From assembly GCA_944323505.1 (NCBI GenBank), contig CALUST010000030.1, positions 38,831 through 102,830 of the forward strand: 64,000 bases of DNA, given 5' to 3'. Positions 21,022 to 29,868 of the stretch are shown piece by piece (the stretch's first letter is position 1; each line of letters begins with the position of its first letter). The translations under genes and the position numbers were made by a program. The notes under the pieces were generated by a model. The model was not told where the DNA came from, searched no databases, and saw nothing but the letters and a program-made list of their open reading frames with translations. The stretch is from an uncultured Bacteroidales bacterium. Its GTDB lineage: Bacteria > Bacteroidota > Bacteroidia > Bacteroidales > UBA932.

Positions 21022-21187
21022 GACACCCTGCTTATGCAGGCCGTAAATGTTCGGATCGGTAAATCCCTCCCACGCCTTATGGCGCGGGCCCTCCCGTTCA
21101 CGAGGCCACGGGCGGCCACGCCGTCCGAAATTTTTACAGCCTGCAATATTGCCGGGGTAAACAATGCGGATAGAAAAATTTTGGATT
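20999..21187. repeat. MITE-like palindromic element with flanking 11-bp direct repeats
   Basis: An 11-bp direct repeat AATTTTGGATT occurs at 20999-21009 and 21177-21187. Between the copies the ends are inverted (CTATCC at 21012-21017, GGATAG at 21168-21173). Further in, 24-nt arms at 21036-21059 and 21121-21144 are near-perfect inverted complements (GCAGGC...TCGGATCGG against CCGTCCGAA...GCCTGC). The core holds two GC-rich stems: 21069-21076 with 21081-21088 around TTAT, and CCCGT at 21093-21097 with ACGGG at 21108-21112. No coding capacity is evident. It could be a small non-autonomous transposable element with target duplication, a dispersed palindrome, or a structured RNA/3' end for the operon read from 24.6 kb. 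Confidence 0.6.
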
Positions 21188-21219
21188 ATGCCAAAACACT
21201 TATGAATACAAAAATTGCA

Positions 21220-22380
21220 TCAGTGCCAAGGAAAATAGGCCGGGCTGGAGGTTATAGGGATGACGCCGTCATCAGGACCGCTGCCGATGATTCTGCGGGC
21301 CTTTATCATCCGGCCGGACAGGTCATAGAAATCCGGTGTGCCAGGTATCAGGGAATTTATCCTGACCACTCTCGATGAATGGATGAAACGGCCTTCACCC
21401 AGATATATGCCGACATGGGTAATCCGCTCCCTGCCGAGAACCGTGCTGTCAGCCCCATAGACGGCGGGCGAGCCGAAGAATATCAGATCACCTTTCTGCA
21501 AGGATGATATCCGCCTCAGCATCTCGTCACGGAAGTCCGGAGATGAGACGAAGCCGTCAAGGCTGTCGACAGGATAAGTCACAGTATCGGCCTCCACAGG
21601 CACAGGCTTTCCTGCACGCGCCTGCTGCGATGCATTTCTCGGGAGCAGGATGCCGTTCATGAACCACGCCATCCGTGTCAATCCGCTGCAGTCAACGCCT
21701 TTGATTGATGTCCCTCCCCAAAGATAGGGGACACCGAGATAATCAGTCGCCGTCTCTATGATGTTATCGGCCTCGGGACTGCGTTCCGCCGCCCAATCCG
21801 AGAAGATTGCCGCATCGCCCCTGCGGATGTACCCTGTCTCTCCGGTAAGCAGCCTCACCTCGTAGCATCCTTTCTCAGTCCTGCCAGAATAGGGGAGCAG
21901 GTCACCTGCCACTATATCGCAGATTTTCTGCCTCTCCTTGCTTCCTCTCGCTGGCCGCAGCACATCACCTGGGATATTCCACACGACACTGTAGTCAGCC
22001 GTGCATACAATCTTTTCTGCAGCAATGTATTCCGACATCTCTTCCGGTGACATCTCCTTTACGCCCATGTCGACACACCAGGCGACATAAGGCTCCGGGG
22101 TCCTGACCTTGCGCCAGTACCCGCTCTCATCCAGTATCTCCACAGGTGTCCCCATCAGAGCCTGGTTGCCGAGCTCTGCGGCAAAGTCCGGCTTCTCACG
22201 AAGATAGTTGACGGAAAAAACAGTGACCCCGTATCGCGGTGCGCACAGTTCACCAGTGCTGTCAGACGGCATGACATCCGCCTCATGACCCTGTGCAAAG
22301 ACCTGATGTCCGGAGGCAACACACAGAATAGCCGCCGATACGGCAGCAAAGATATTACCTGATACCATAATATTCTTCAT
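21220..22380 (-). CDS. Secreted SH3b and NlpC/P60 cell-wall hydrolase
   Basis: 386 residues with a signal peptide (about 1-30, ending VFAQG). Two SH3b-like wall-targeting regions (about 48-105 and 120-195) precede an NlpC/P60 cysteine peptidase domain: VDCSGL with catalytic C231, THVGIY with H322, and H334 in RFIHSS as the likely third residue. The family cuts gamma-D-glutamyl-diamino-acid bonds in peptidoglycan stem peptides. A segment of about 40 residues between the catalytic Cys and His regions (260-300) is longer than in minimal P60 domains. It follows the methyltransferase gene by 3 nt. Confidence 0.9.
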   Translation of the reverse strand: MKNIMVSGNIFAAVSAAILCVASGHQVFAQGHEADVMPSDSTGELCAPRYGVTVFSVNYLREKPDFAAELGNQALMGTPVEILDESGYWRKVRTPEPYVAWCVDMGVKEMSPEEMSEYIAAEKIVCTADYSVVWNIPGDVLRPARGSKERQKICDIVAGDLLPYSGRTEKGCYEVRLLTGETGYIRRGDAAIFSDWAAERSPEADNIIETATDYLGVPYLWGGTSIKGVDCSGLTRMAWFMNGILLPRNASQQARAGKPVPVEADTVTYPVDSLDGFVSSPDFRDEMLRRISSLQKGDLIFFGSPAVYGADSTVLGRERITHVGIYLGEGRFIHSSRVVRINSLIPGTPDFYDLSGRMIKARRIIGSGPDDGVIPITSSPAYFPWH

Positions 22381-22383
22381 ATA

Positions 22384-23151
22384 TCATCTCCTGCAACGGC
22401 GGCGGAACTCAGCGACAGTCACGGCAGTGGCTACAGCGGCATTGAGAGACTCCGGCCCCTGGCTGCCGGCAGGATACGGCGGGATATACAGCCGTCCTGT
22501 GACAAGAGCGGAAACGGCAGGAGATATGCCTTCAGACTCATTTCCGATGACAATCACCGACGGCAGGTCCGCTCCGCAGTCAATGTCCGTATCATAGATG
22601 TCATGCCCGTCAAGGAATGTCCCGTAGACCTGCCCGCCCATGCCGGTGACTGCACGTGCGAGCGACGGGATGTCGGCATAATGGAATCTCACCCTGAATA
22701 TGGATCCCATGGTGGACTGGACGACTTTCGGATTGAATACATCCACCGTATCATGCGATGCGATGACGCCGTCTATGCCGAACCAGTCTGCAATCCTGAG
22801 TATCGTCCCGAGATTGCCTGGGTCGCGTATCGAATCAAGGGCAAGATAAAGACCGGAGACACGGCTCCCTGACCGCAGAATGTGCTGCACATCTGCAGCA
22901 TCAACATCCAGTCCGTCAGGCTTCCTGACAACGGCAAGGACAGGGGAGGGAGAGGACAACTGGCTTATCCTGGACATGGCATCATCACCTATCTCGTCCC
23001 TGCGGTACACCTGCTCTACGACAAAGGACGAGGAGATGGCCTCCTCGACCATCTTCTCGCCTTCAACTACAAAAAGCCCGTATCCGTCCCTGAATTTCCT
23101 GGACGACAACGAGCGGATTCTTTTTATCTCGTTATTTGAAATGCCGGACAT
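22384..23151 (-). CDS. SpoU/TrmH-family RNA 2'-O-methyltransferase
   Basis: 255 residues. The N-terminal substrate-binding domain (IKRIRSLSSRKFRDGYGLFV then VEGEKMVEEA) is typical of rRNA methyltransferases of this family; the C-terminal SPOUT knot has DSIRDPGNLGTILRIADWFG (motif 1), IVIGNESEGIS (motif 2) and SLNAAVATAV (motif 3). It transfers a methyl group from S-adenosylmethionine to a ribose 2'-OH, probably in 23S rRNA, but the target nucleotide cannot be inferred. It lies between the decarboxylase (52 nt) and the NlpC/P60 gene (3 nt) on the minus strand. A second SpoU-family gene is at 56169. Confidence 0.88.
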   Translation of the reverse strand: MSGISNNEIKRIRSLSSRKFRDGYGLFVVEGEKMVEEAISSSFVVEQVYRRDEIGDDAMSRISQLSSPSPVLAVVRKPDGLDVDAADVQHILRSGSRVSGLYLALDSIRDPGNLGTILRIADWFGIDGVIASHDTVDVFNPKVVQSTMGSIFRVRFHYADIPSLARAVTGMGGQVYGTFLDGHDIYDTDIDCGADLPSVIVIGNESEGISPAVSALVTGRLYIPPYPAGSQGPESLNAAVATAVTVAEFRRRCRR

Positions 23152-23203
23152 CTCTTCCCGTATTGATTTTCATACTTGCGAGGACACCAGCCTCAGGCAG
23201 GGG

Positions 23204-24598
23204 CTAATATCCGAGAATCTTCAGCATGGACTTGTACGTCTGCTCCTTGCTGAAAAGTTTGGTCGTATAGTCCCCGTTCTCGTCCTTGTCTATGATGATG
23301 TGCTTCGGGGCAGGCTGGAGACAATGCTGGATGCCGCCGTAGCCGGAAATGGACTCCTGATAGGCCCCGGTATGGAAAAATCCTATATACAGAGGGTCTT
23401 CCCGGTCTTCCATTATAGGAAGGAATATGGCATTGGCATGAGCATCGGCATTGTAATAGTCCTGGCTGTCGCAGGTCAGTCCGCCGAGGAAGACGCGCTG
23501 GTATTTCTCATTCCATTTGTTTATCGGGAGAAGAATGAATCTCTGCTTGATTCCCCAAGTGTCAGGCAGGGTCGTCATGAAAGAATTGTCTATCATGTAC
23601 CATCTCTCCCTGTCATTCTGCTGCTTCATGTCCAGAATCTGGAATATCGTAGCACCGGACTCTCCCACCGTGAAACTTCCGAACTCAGTGAATATGTTCG
23701 GCTCGGCCACTCCGCGTGCATTGCACATGGTCTTGATCTGCAGGATAATCTCCTCGGCCATATACTCATAGTCGAAATCCATCGCAAGGGAATTCTTGAT
23801 AGGGAAGCCGCCTCCTATGTTGAGACAGTCGAGTTCAGGGCAGATCATCTTCAGGTCACAATACACACTGACGCACTTGGCGAGCTCGTTCCAATAGTAG
23901 GCAGTATCCCTGATACCCGTATTGATGAAGAAATGCAGCATCTTCAGATGGAACTTCTCCTTCTTGCTGATAATGTTCTCATAGAACGGAAGGATGTCAC
24001 TGTACCTGATTCCGAGCCTTGATGTGTAGAACTCGAAATTCGGCTCCTCCTCGGACGCAATCCTGATGCCGATATTGATCGGCTCCCTGACCTGGGCATC
24101 AAGATTGTCCAGTTCGTGCATATTGTCAAGTATCGGGATGATGTTATGCCATCCGTTATTGGCAAAAGACGCTATATTCTCTATGTAGGCAGGCTTCTTG
24201 AAACCGTTACAGATGATGTAGAGATCCTTGTCCACGACCCCTTCCGCCTCGAGCGCCTCTATGAGATTGAGGTCGAATGCAGACGATGTCTCTATATGGA
24301 TATCGTTCTTGAGGGCCTCGCGCATAATGAACTCGAAATGCGAACTCTTCGTACAGTAGCAGTAGTGGTAGCGTCCCTTGTAGTCAGCCTTGGCCATTGC
24401 CACATTGAACATCCTCTTTGCCCTCTGGATCTGCGATGATATCTTCGGGAGATATGTGATCTTCAACGGCGTCCCGTACTGATTGATTATGTCCATCATA
24501 TTGATGTCGTGGAAATACAGCTCCCCGTCTTCAACCTTGAATTCATCCTGCGGGAATTCAAATGTCTGTTCAATCAGATCAATGTACTTGTTCTTCAT
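23204..24598 (-). CDS. Fold-III PLP decarboxylase, arginine-decarboxylase-like
   Basis: 464-residue alanine-racemase-fold decarboxylase, probably feeding polyamine synthesis. The PLP lysine is K84 in CYCTKSSHF, replacing the usual YAxK(S/A)N. Further landmarks are the phosphate-binding glycine run LNIGGGFPI, the EFGSF segment before the sheet domain, and CDSQDYY, where the catalytic Cys and Asp of this superfamily lie. It is much shorter than SpeA of E. coli (about 630 residues) and belongs to the compact form annotated as arginine decarboxylase in Bacteroidales. Substrate is inferred from that family label, so ornithine- or carboxynorspermidine-type activity is not excluded. It has its own promoter and heads a three-gene minus-strand run. 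Confidence 0.78.
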   Translation of the reverse strand: MKNKYIDLIEQTFEFPQDEFKVEDGELYFHDINMMDIINQYGTPLKITYLPKISSQIQRAKRMFNVAMAKADYKGRYHYCYCTKSSHFEFIMREALKNDIHIETSSAFDLNLIEALEAEGVVDKDLYIICNGFKKPAYIENIASFANNGWHNIIPILDNMHELDNLDAQVREPINIGIRIASEEEPNFEFYTSRLGIRYSDILPFYENIISKKEKFHLKMLHFFINTGIRDTAYYWNELAKCVSVYCDLKMICPELDCLNIGGGFPIKNSLAMDFDYEYMAEEIILQIKTMCNARGVAEPNIFTEFGSFTVGESGATIFQILDMKQQNDRERWYMIDNSFMTTLPDTWGIKQRFILLPINKWNEKYQRVFLGGLTCDSQDYYNADAHANAIFLPIMEDREDPLYIGFFHTGAYQESISGYGGIQHCLQPAPKHIIIDKDENGDYTTKLFSKEQTYKSMLKILGY

Positions 24599-24806
24599 TT
24601 CAGCAGATGCGATTAAGTTACATTATGTCAAATTTTCCAATCCGATTAAGTCGGATATGAATTTTCGGCTGCAAATATATCATTTAAATAATACATTCCT
24701 ACCGTTTAAGGAGATTTTTTTTGATTGCCTCCAATCATTTTTCAATATAAATTTTGATATTCCTCTGCAATAAGATAAATTTGTGAATTTCGTATCAGAA
24801 CCGCAA
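24599..24806. promoter_or_regulatory. Divergent promoter region between decarboxylase and TamA-like gene
   Basis: About 210 AT-rich bases without a gene. Minus strand: TATATTTGC at 24671-24679, start near 24664, giving a leader of about 65 nt for the decarboxylase that contains the small hairpin CCGATTAAGTCGG (24642-24654). Plus strand: TTTG (24753-24756), exactly 19 bp, TAAATTTGT (24776-24784), a full consensus promoter with start near 24790. Confidence 0.65.
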
Positions 24807-27002
24807 TTGAGACACATTATATATAATATTTTCCTGCTGGCCGTCGCTGCATCGGTGCTCCTGCCGTCATGCAGCACCACCCGTGTACTCCAGGATGACC
24901 AGTACAGGCTGGAGAAGAACAAGATTGTGGTGACTAACGACAAGAATTTCAATGTCAACGATATCGAACCGTATATAAAGCAGTCTCCCAACCCGTATTT
25001 CATCTTCGGCTGGAATCCGTTTCTGAACATCTACAACTGGTCTTCTGGAAAAGGAAACGGATGGGACAGGTTCGTGCAGAAAATCGGGGTCGCCCCTGTT
25101 GTCTATGAGGCGGATCTGGTGGAGAGTTCCATAGAGAACATATCCAATCACCTGAAATACAGAGGCTACTACAACTCGGACGTAAGAAGCCGGATTGAGG
25201 TGAGAAAGAAAAGGGTCAAGGTGACATACGAAATCACGCTCGGAAAAAGATTCCCGATCAAGGAGGTGAGATTCTCGGTCCCGGAAGGTGAACTGGCCGA
25301 CGAATTCTGGAAAGACACTTCATCCATAACTGTCAGGAAAGGGGACTGGCTCTCTGAGGCCGCCCTCGACAGCGAGACAGACAGGGCAAGCAAGTATTTC
25401 AGAGACAAGGGATTCTACGGATTCTCAAAGAACTATTACTCTTTTGAGGCGGACACGCTGTCCGTACCCGACTCGGTCCTGCTCACCATGAGCATCAGGG
25501 AATACACCAGGAATGAGACCGAGGAAGATGCAAAGCCGTTCAGGAAGTTCAGTATAGGGAATGTGGCGATATCCTATCCCCAGGACCTGAAAATCCGCGA
25601 GAAGGTGCTGACCAATCTCAACACTGTCATCCCGGGCAGCACATACAGCGAATCCACTGTCAACACGGCATATTCAAGACTCGCGTCCCTGAATATGTTC
25701 AATACAGTGAACATAGAACTCAACCAGGTGGACACCAATGTCGTTGACTGCGACATCAGCCTCTCGAAATCCAGGCTGCAAGGATTCAAGCTCAATCTGG
25801 AGGCTTCGACAAACTCTTCCGGGCTGCTCGGAGTATCACCGCAACTGTCATATTTCCACAAGAACATCTTCCACGGAGGGGAGTGGCTAAATCTCAGTTT
25901 CATGGGCAACTTCCAGTTCAAGCCGAACGACGACACCAGATCTACAGAGTTCGGAGTCTCGGCAGGTCTCAGTTTCCCGAAATTCCTGCTCCTTCCTTAC
26001 AGCATATTCAAGGGCACCGTACCGAGGACAGACATCAACGTGTCCTACAACTATCAGAACAGGCCGGAATACACGAGAAACATCATCTCGACCGCACTCG
26101 GGTACAACGGGAACATCCGGGGCAGGCTCTTCTACCAGTTCTACCCCCTGCAGTTGAATATAGTAAGGCTCTTTGACCTCGACGAAGGTTTCTACAACAG
26201 TCTCCGCAGCGACCCGTTCATGAGAAACTCGTACCAGGACCACTTCGACCTCGGCTCCGGCGTGACTCTCCAATATACGACCAACACGGACGTGAACCCG
26301 AAGACCACGTATTTCTACACACGGTTCCAGTTTGACATGGCCGGCAACCTCCTGAGTGCGTTCAAGCCATTGATGCGCAAGGACCAGGACGGCTCAGGAA
26401 TCATCTGGAACACGCCTTTCTCACAATATGTCAAGGCGGAAGTCTCCGTGGGCAGGACCTGGGTATTCGGAAGGAACGACGGACAGGCCGTCGCCACGAG
26501 ATTTCTTGCCGGTGCAGGCTACGCCTATGGCAATTCCACCGCTCTGCCTTTCGAGAAACATTTCTATTCCGGAGGAGCGAACAGCCTCAGGGGATGGCAG
26601 GCGAGGGCTGTCGGTCCGGGACTTTCACCTATGGACACGACCTTCATCATCCCGAACCAGACCGGAGACATGAAGCTTGAGGCAAATGTGGAATACCGTT
26701 TCAAGATGTTCTGGAAAGTGGCAGGGGCTGTATTCGTGGATGCAGGCAACGTGTGGACGCTCGATGATACCGGAAAAAACGGAGAAGTCTCGCCTTCGCA
26801 ATTCACATGGCGCAATCTCGGAAAAAGCATCGCGGTCAACTGGGGAGCCGGGATAAGGCTGGATCTGAATTTCCTGCTGCTGCGGATAGACATGGGCATG
26901 AGAATCCACGATCCTGCAAGGACTGAAAGATGGGTAGGCCCTCAACAATGGCTCAAACGGGGCAACTATGCGGTCCACTTCGGTGTCGGCTACCCGTTCT
27001 GA
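24807..27002 (+). CDS. TamA/BamA-family outer-membrane lipoprotein
   Basis: Outer-membrane assembly or translocation factor. The open frame begins at GTG 24783, but that codon lies inside the -7 promoter element; the first usable downstream start is TTG 24807, giving a 731-residue protein that opens with a lipoprotein signal and lipobox LPSC, then STTRVLQDDQYRLEKNKI, as in the lipid-modified BamA/TamA relatives of Bacteroidota. POTRA-like repeats follow (about 30-330), then an Omp85 barrel containing the GGANSLRGW motif and ending in GVGYPF, a C-terminal aromatic residue as in outer-membrane barrels. This is a paralogue of BamA and not the essential BamA by layout. It converges with rarA. Confidence 0.85.
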   Translation: MRHIIYNIFLLAVAASVLLPSCSTTRVLQDDQYRLEKNKIVVTNDKNFNVNDIEPYIKQSPNPYFIFGWNPFLNIYNWSSGKGNGWDRFVQKIGVAPVVYEADLVESSIENISNHLKYRGYYNSDVRSRIEVRKKRVKVTYEITLGKRFPIKEVRFSVPEGELADEFWKDTSSITVRKGDWLSEAALDSETDRASKYFRDKGFYGFSKNYYSFEADTLSVPDSVLLTMSIREYTRNETEEDAKPFRKFSIGNVAISYPQDLKIREKVLTNLNTVIPGSTYSESTVNTAYSRLASLNMFNTVNIELNQVDTNVVDCDISLSKSRLQGFKLNLEASTNSSGLLGVSPQLSYFHKNIFHGGEWLNLSFMGNFQFKPNDDTRSTEFGVSAGLSFPKFLLLPYSIFKGTVPRTDINVSYNYQNRPEYTRNIISTALGYNGNIRGRLFYQFYPLQLNIVRLFDLDEGFYNSLRSDPFMRNSYQDHFDLGSGVTLQYTTNTDVNPKTTYFYTRFQFDMAGNLLSAFKPLMRKDQDGSGIIWNTPFSQYVKAEVSVGRTWVFGRNDGQAVATRFLAGAGYAYGNSTALPFEKHFYSGGANSLRGWQARAVGPGLSPMDTTFIIPNQTGDMKLEANVEYRFKMFWKVAGAVFVDAGNVWTLDDTGKNGEVSPSQFTWRNLGKSIAVNWGAGIRLDLNFLLLRIDMGMRIHDPARTERWVGPQQWLKRGNYAVHFGVGYPF

Positions 27003-27018
27003 CCCAAGGCCGACGGCC

Positions 27019-28329
27019 TCAATAGTGATATTTTTTCCAAAGGGCGGCAAGCCTGCGGCGCATCTCTTCCTCCTTTTTGTTGTCAGCAGGTTCGTAAAGT
27101 ACGGTACCTGACAAGTCAGACGGCATGAATTCCAAGTCTACGAAATGTCCGGGATAATCATGTGCATACTTGTATCCGTCACTGTAGCCCAGTTCCTCCA
27201 TAAGTTTTGTCGGGGCATTGCGGAGATACAGCGGGACAGGGGAGGTCTGGGTACGGGATGCAAGGTCCATAGCCTTGCCGATGGCCATATACGCAGAATT
27301 GCTTTTAGGGGAAGAGGCCAGATAGATTGCCGTCTCGGCAAGGGGGATACGGGCCTCAGGCATTCCTATATTATGGACAATCTGGAAACAGGAGTTCGCA
27401 AGGAGGAGGGCATTGGGATTGGCAAGGCCGATATCTTCAGCAGCAAGGACACACAGTCTCCGTGCTATGAAAAGAGGATCCTCTCCTCCGGCCAGCATAC
27501 GCCCGAGATAGTACACGGCCGCATTGGGGTCTGAGCCTCTGACACTCTTGATGAATGCGGAAATGATGTCATAATGCATCTCCCCGCTCTTGTCGTACAA
27601 TGCCACATTCTCCTGGAGACAAGAAGCCACAGTCTTGTTGTCAATGACAATCGTCTGGCCCCCGGGGAATGAGCCCGTGACCATTTCAAGGATATTGAGC
27701 AACTTGCGGGCATCGCCTCCCGAATAGCGGAACAATGCCTCCGTCTCGTCAATCCTGATATCCATTTCCTTCAGCAGGACATCCTCCTTCAACGCCCTGT
27801 CGAGCAATTCCCGAAGGTCATCCGGCTCCAGACTCTTGAGGACAAAGACCTGGCAGCGCGAAAGCAGCGGCGTATTCACCTCGAACGAAGGGTTCTCTGT
27901 CGTGGCACCTATCAGGACTATCGTCCCGTCCTCCACGGCTCCGAGCAGCGCATCCTGCTGGGACTTGTTGAACCTGTGGATCTCATCGATAAAAAGGACA
28001 GGGGCAAGACCTGCGGCAAACACCGACCCGCCTCTCGCCTTGTCTATCACCTCCCGTACTTCCTTGACACCCGCACTGACTGCCGAAAGAGTATGGAATT
28101 CCCGGCCGAGATTGTCGGCGACGATTCTTGCCAATGTCGTCTTGCCTACACCTGGAGGTCCCCAGAGAATAAAAGAGGACAGATTGCCTGTCTCGATCAT
28201 ATTCCTCAATATACCGCCTTCACCGACAAGATGCCTCTGTCCGACATAGCCGTCAAGAGTCTTCGGTCTCATCCTTTCCGGAAGCGGGGGCAGCATGCTG
28301 CTCCGTCCTATGTTCTCATCGAATTTCAT
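27019..28329 (-). CDS. rarA: Replication-associated recombination protein RarA (MgsA) AAA+ ATPase
   Basis: Clamp-loader-like ATPase acting at stalled replication forks. From ATG 28329 (MKFDENIGRSS) the protein has 436 residues: Walker A GPPGVGKT at 57-64, Walker B LFIDEIHRF at 112-120, sensor I GATTENPSF, then the MgsA C-terminal domain with KSVRGSDPNAAVYYL, DIGLANPNA and PTKLMEELGY. A TATTTTTGC promoter match at 28333-28341 on the minus strand would start transcription almost at this ATG, so either the message is nearly leaderless or translation starts at ATG 28296 (MLPPLPERMRPKTL), which matches the usual family N-terminus. Confidence 0.93.
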   Translation of the reverse strand: MKFDENIGRSSMLPPLPERMRPKTLDGYVGQRHLVGEGGILRNMIETGNLSSFILWGPPGVGKTTLARIVADNLGREFHTLSAVSAGVKEVREVIDKARGGSVFAAGLAPVLFIDEIHRFNKSQQDALLGAVEDGTIVLIGATTENPSFEVNTPLLSRCQVFVLKSLEPDDLRELLDRALKEDVLLKEMDIRIDETEALFRYSGGDARKLLNILEMVTGSFPGGQTIVIDNKTVASCLQENVALYDKSGEMHYDIISAFIKSVRGSDPNAAVYYLGRMLAGGEDPLFIARRLCVLAAEDIGLANPNALLLANSCFQIVHNIGMPEARIPLAETAIYLASSPKSNSAYMAIGKAMDLASRTQTSPVPLYLRNAPTKLMEELGYSDGYKYAHDYPGHFVDLEFMPSDLSGTVLYEPADNKKEEEMRRRLAALWKKYHY

Positions 28330-28332
28330 TCT

Positions 28333-28341
28333 GCAAAAATA
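28333..28341 (-). promoter_or_regulatory. Predicted rarA -7 element TATTTTTGC (minus strand)
   Basis: Full TAnnTTTGY match on the minus strand, placing the start of transcription near 28327. No good -33 partner is seen. It bears on the rarA start codon choice (28329 or 28296). Confidence 0.45.
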
Positions 28342-28434
28342 CAAAAATTCGGACTCCGGTGGTAATATTGCGCAGATGCATTAAATATTATTGTGAAACT
28401 GTCACGGAGGAGCAGATAAATGCAATATTTTTGC

Positions 28435-28443
28435 TAATTTCGC
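28435..28443 (+). promoter_or_regulatory. Predicted pyk -7 element TAATTTCGC
   Basis: One mismatch to TAnnTTTGY. The predicted start lies near 28449, 15 nt before ATG 28464, which fits the choice of that ATG over the upstream extension of the frame. The -33 element is not recognisable. Confidence 0.4.
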
Positions 28444-28463
28444 ACGTCAAAAATTTCAACAGG

Positions 28464-29867
28464 ATGACAACGAAGAAGACAAAGATAATATGTACCGTCT
28501 CAGACATCAACTGCGATGTCGAATTCATTCAGAGACTGTACGAAAGCGGGATGAATGTTGTCCGTATCAATTCGGCCCACGCCACAATCGGCGGAGCACA
28601 GAAGATTGTCGACAATGTAAGGCAGGTATCGGACAAGATTGCCATAATGATAGACACAAAAGGGCCTGAGGTCAGGCTTACTGCGACAGAGGACCCTGAC
28701 GGCTACCACGTGGAGACAGGGGACTGGATTGAGGTCCATAACGGGCCGGACTGCGTTTCCGGCAGGACAGTCCTGTATACCACGTATCCGAACTTTGTCA
28801 ATGACGTCCCTGTAGGTGCGCATGTCCTCATTGATGACGGCTCCATCGACCTGTTCGTCACAGGCAAGGATGACGGCAAACTGCTCTGCGAGGTACAGAA
28901 CAGCGGCGTGATCAAGGGAAAGAAAAGCGTGAATGTCCCTAATGTGCACATAGCATTGCCTGCCCTGAGCGAAAAGGACAGGTCCTTTGTCCATTGGGCC
29001 ATCAATGCAGACATTGACTTCATCGCGCACTCTTTCGTCAGAAGCAAGGACGATGTCAGGGAAATACAGCAAATACTTGATGAGTCAGGCAGCCATATCA
29101 AGATAATCGCCAAGATCGAGAACCAGCAGGGGATAGACAACCTGTACGACATACTGTCCTACTGTTACGGCGTCATGGTGGCAAGGGGAGATCTCGGAGT
29201 CGAGATACCGGCAGAACGGATACCGCTTGTGCAGAAGCAGATGATCCATACCTGCCGTCTCCGCAAGAAACCTGTCATCATAGCCACGCAGATGCTGCAC
29301 AGCATGATAGAGAATCCGCGGCCTACAAGAGCCGAGGTCACCGATGTGGCGAATGCCATATTCGAAAGCACCGACGCCATCATGCTCAGCGGAGAGACGG
29401 CAAACGGGAAATACCCTGTAGAGGCTGTCAAGACTATGGCAAAGATTGCCGTCGAGGCTGAGAAGACCAGCGACATCTCGCTTGAACTCAACCTTGACAG
29501 GGCCTTGAAGCCTATTGCGGCCGTACTTGCCAAGAGTCTGGTCGAATCGACCCAGTATCTCCCGGTGAAGGCCATCATCTTCGACACATGGACAGGAAGG
29601 ACCGGAAGATACCTCGCCGAGTTCAGGCCCAAGGTACCGATATATGCCATGTGCTACAATGCCTATACGATGCGGGAACTTGCCCTCACGTATGACATCT
29701 ATGCATACAAGTTCGACATACAGACAAGCAAGGAGGACTTCGTCCGCAATTCAATAGAGATGCTCCTTGAAGACGGGAGGGTACGCAAGGGTGACCTTGT
29801 GGCATTTATCGGAGGCAGTTTCAAGGAAGAACTCGGAGCGACTTACATGGAATTCAAATACGTATAA
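28464..29867 (+). CDS. pyk: Pyruvate kinase
   Basis: Final ATP-forming step of glycolysis. 467 residues from ATG 28464; the frame is open further upstream but that part overlaps the promoter. Motifs: MIDTKGPEVR (to residue 71), the signature IIAKIENQQG with catalytic K217, and MVARGDLGVE at 238-247, followed by the regulatory C-terminal domain. The N-terminal RINSAHA replaces the classical RLNFSHG, as in Bacteroidetes enzymes. It is the first gene of pyk-GNAT-barrel-barrel, with gaps of 1, 10 and 2 nt, so expression of the three followers is probably tied to it. Confidence 0.96.
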   Translation: MTTKKTKIICTVSDINCDVEFIQRLYESGMNVVRINSAHATIGGAQKIVDNVRQVSDKIAIMIDTKGPEVRLTATEDPDGYHVETGDWIEVHNGPDCVSGRTVLYTTYPNFVNDVPVGAHVLIDDGSIDLFVTGKDDGKLLCEVQNSGVIKGKKSVNVPNVHIALPALSEKDRSFVHWAINADIDFIAHSFVRSKDDVREIQQILDESGSHIKIIAKIENQQGIDNLYDILSYCYGVMVARGDLGVEIPAERIPLVQKQMIHTCRLRKKPVIIATQMLHSMIENPRPTRAEVTDVANAIFESTDAIMLSGETANGKYPVEAVKTMAKIAVEAEKTSDISLELNLDRALKPIAAVLAKSLVESTQYLPVKAIIFDTWTGRTGRYLAEFRPKVPIYAMCYNAYTMRELALTYDIYAYKFDIQTSKEDFVRNSIEMLLEDGRVRKGDLVAFIGGSFKEELGATYMEFKYV

Positions 29868-29868
29868 G

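Noticed and set aside
21036-21144. Rho-independent terminator for the operon ending at 21220
   Set aside because: A strong stem is present but no T-run follows on either strand, and the flanking direct repeats point to an inserted element; a termination role is not excluded.
24783-24806. GTG at 24783 as start of the TamA-like gene
   Set aside because: It lies within the -7 promoter element, upstream of the predicted transcript start, and would put eight extra polar residues before the lipoprotein signal.
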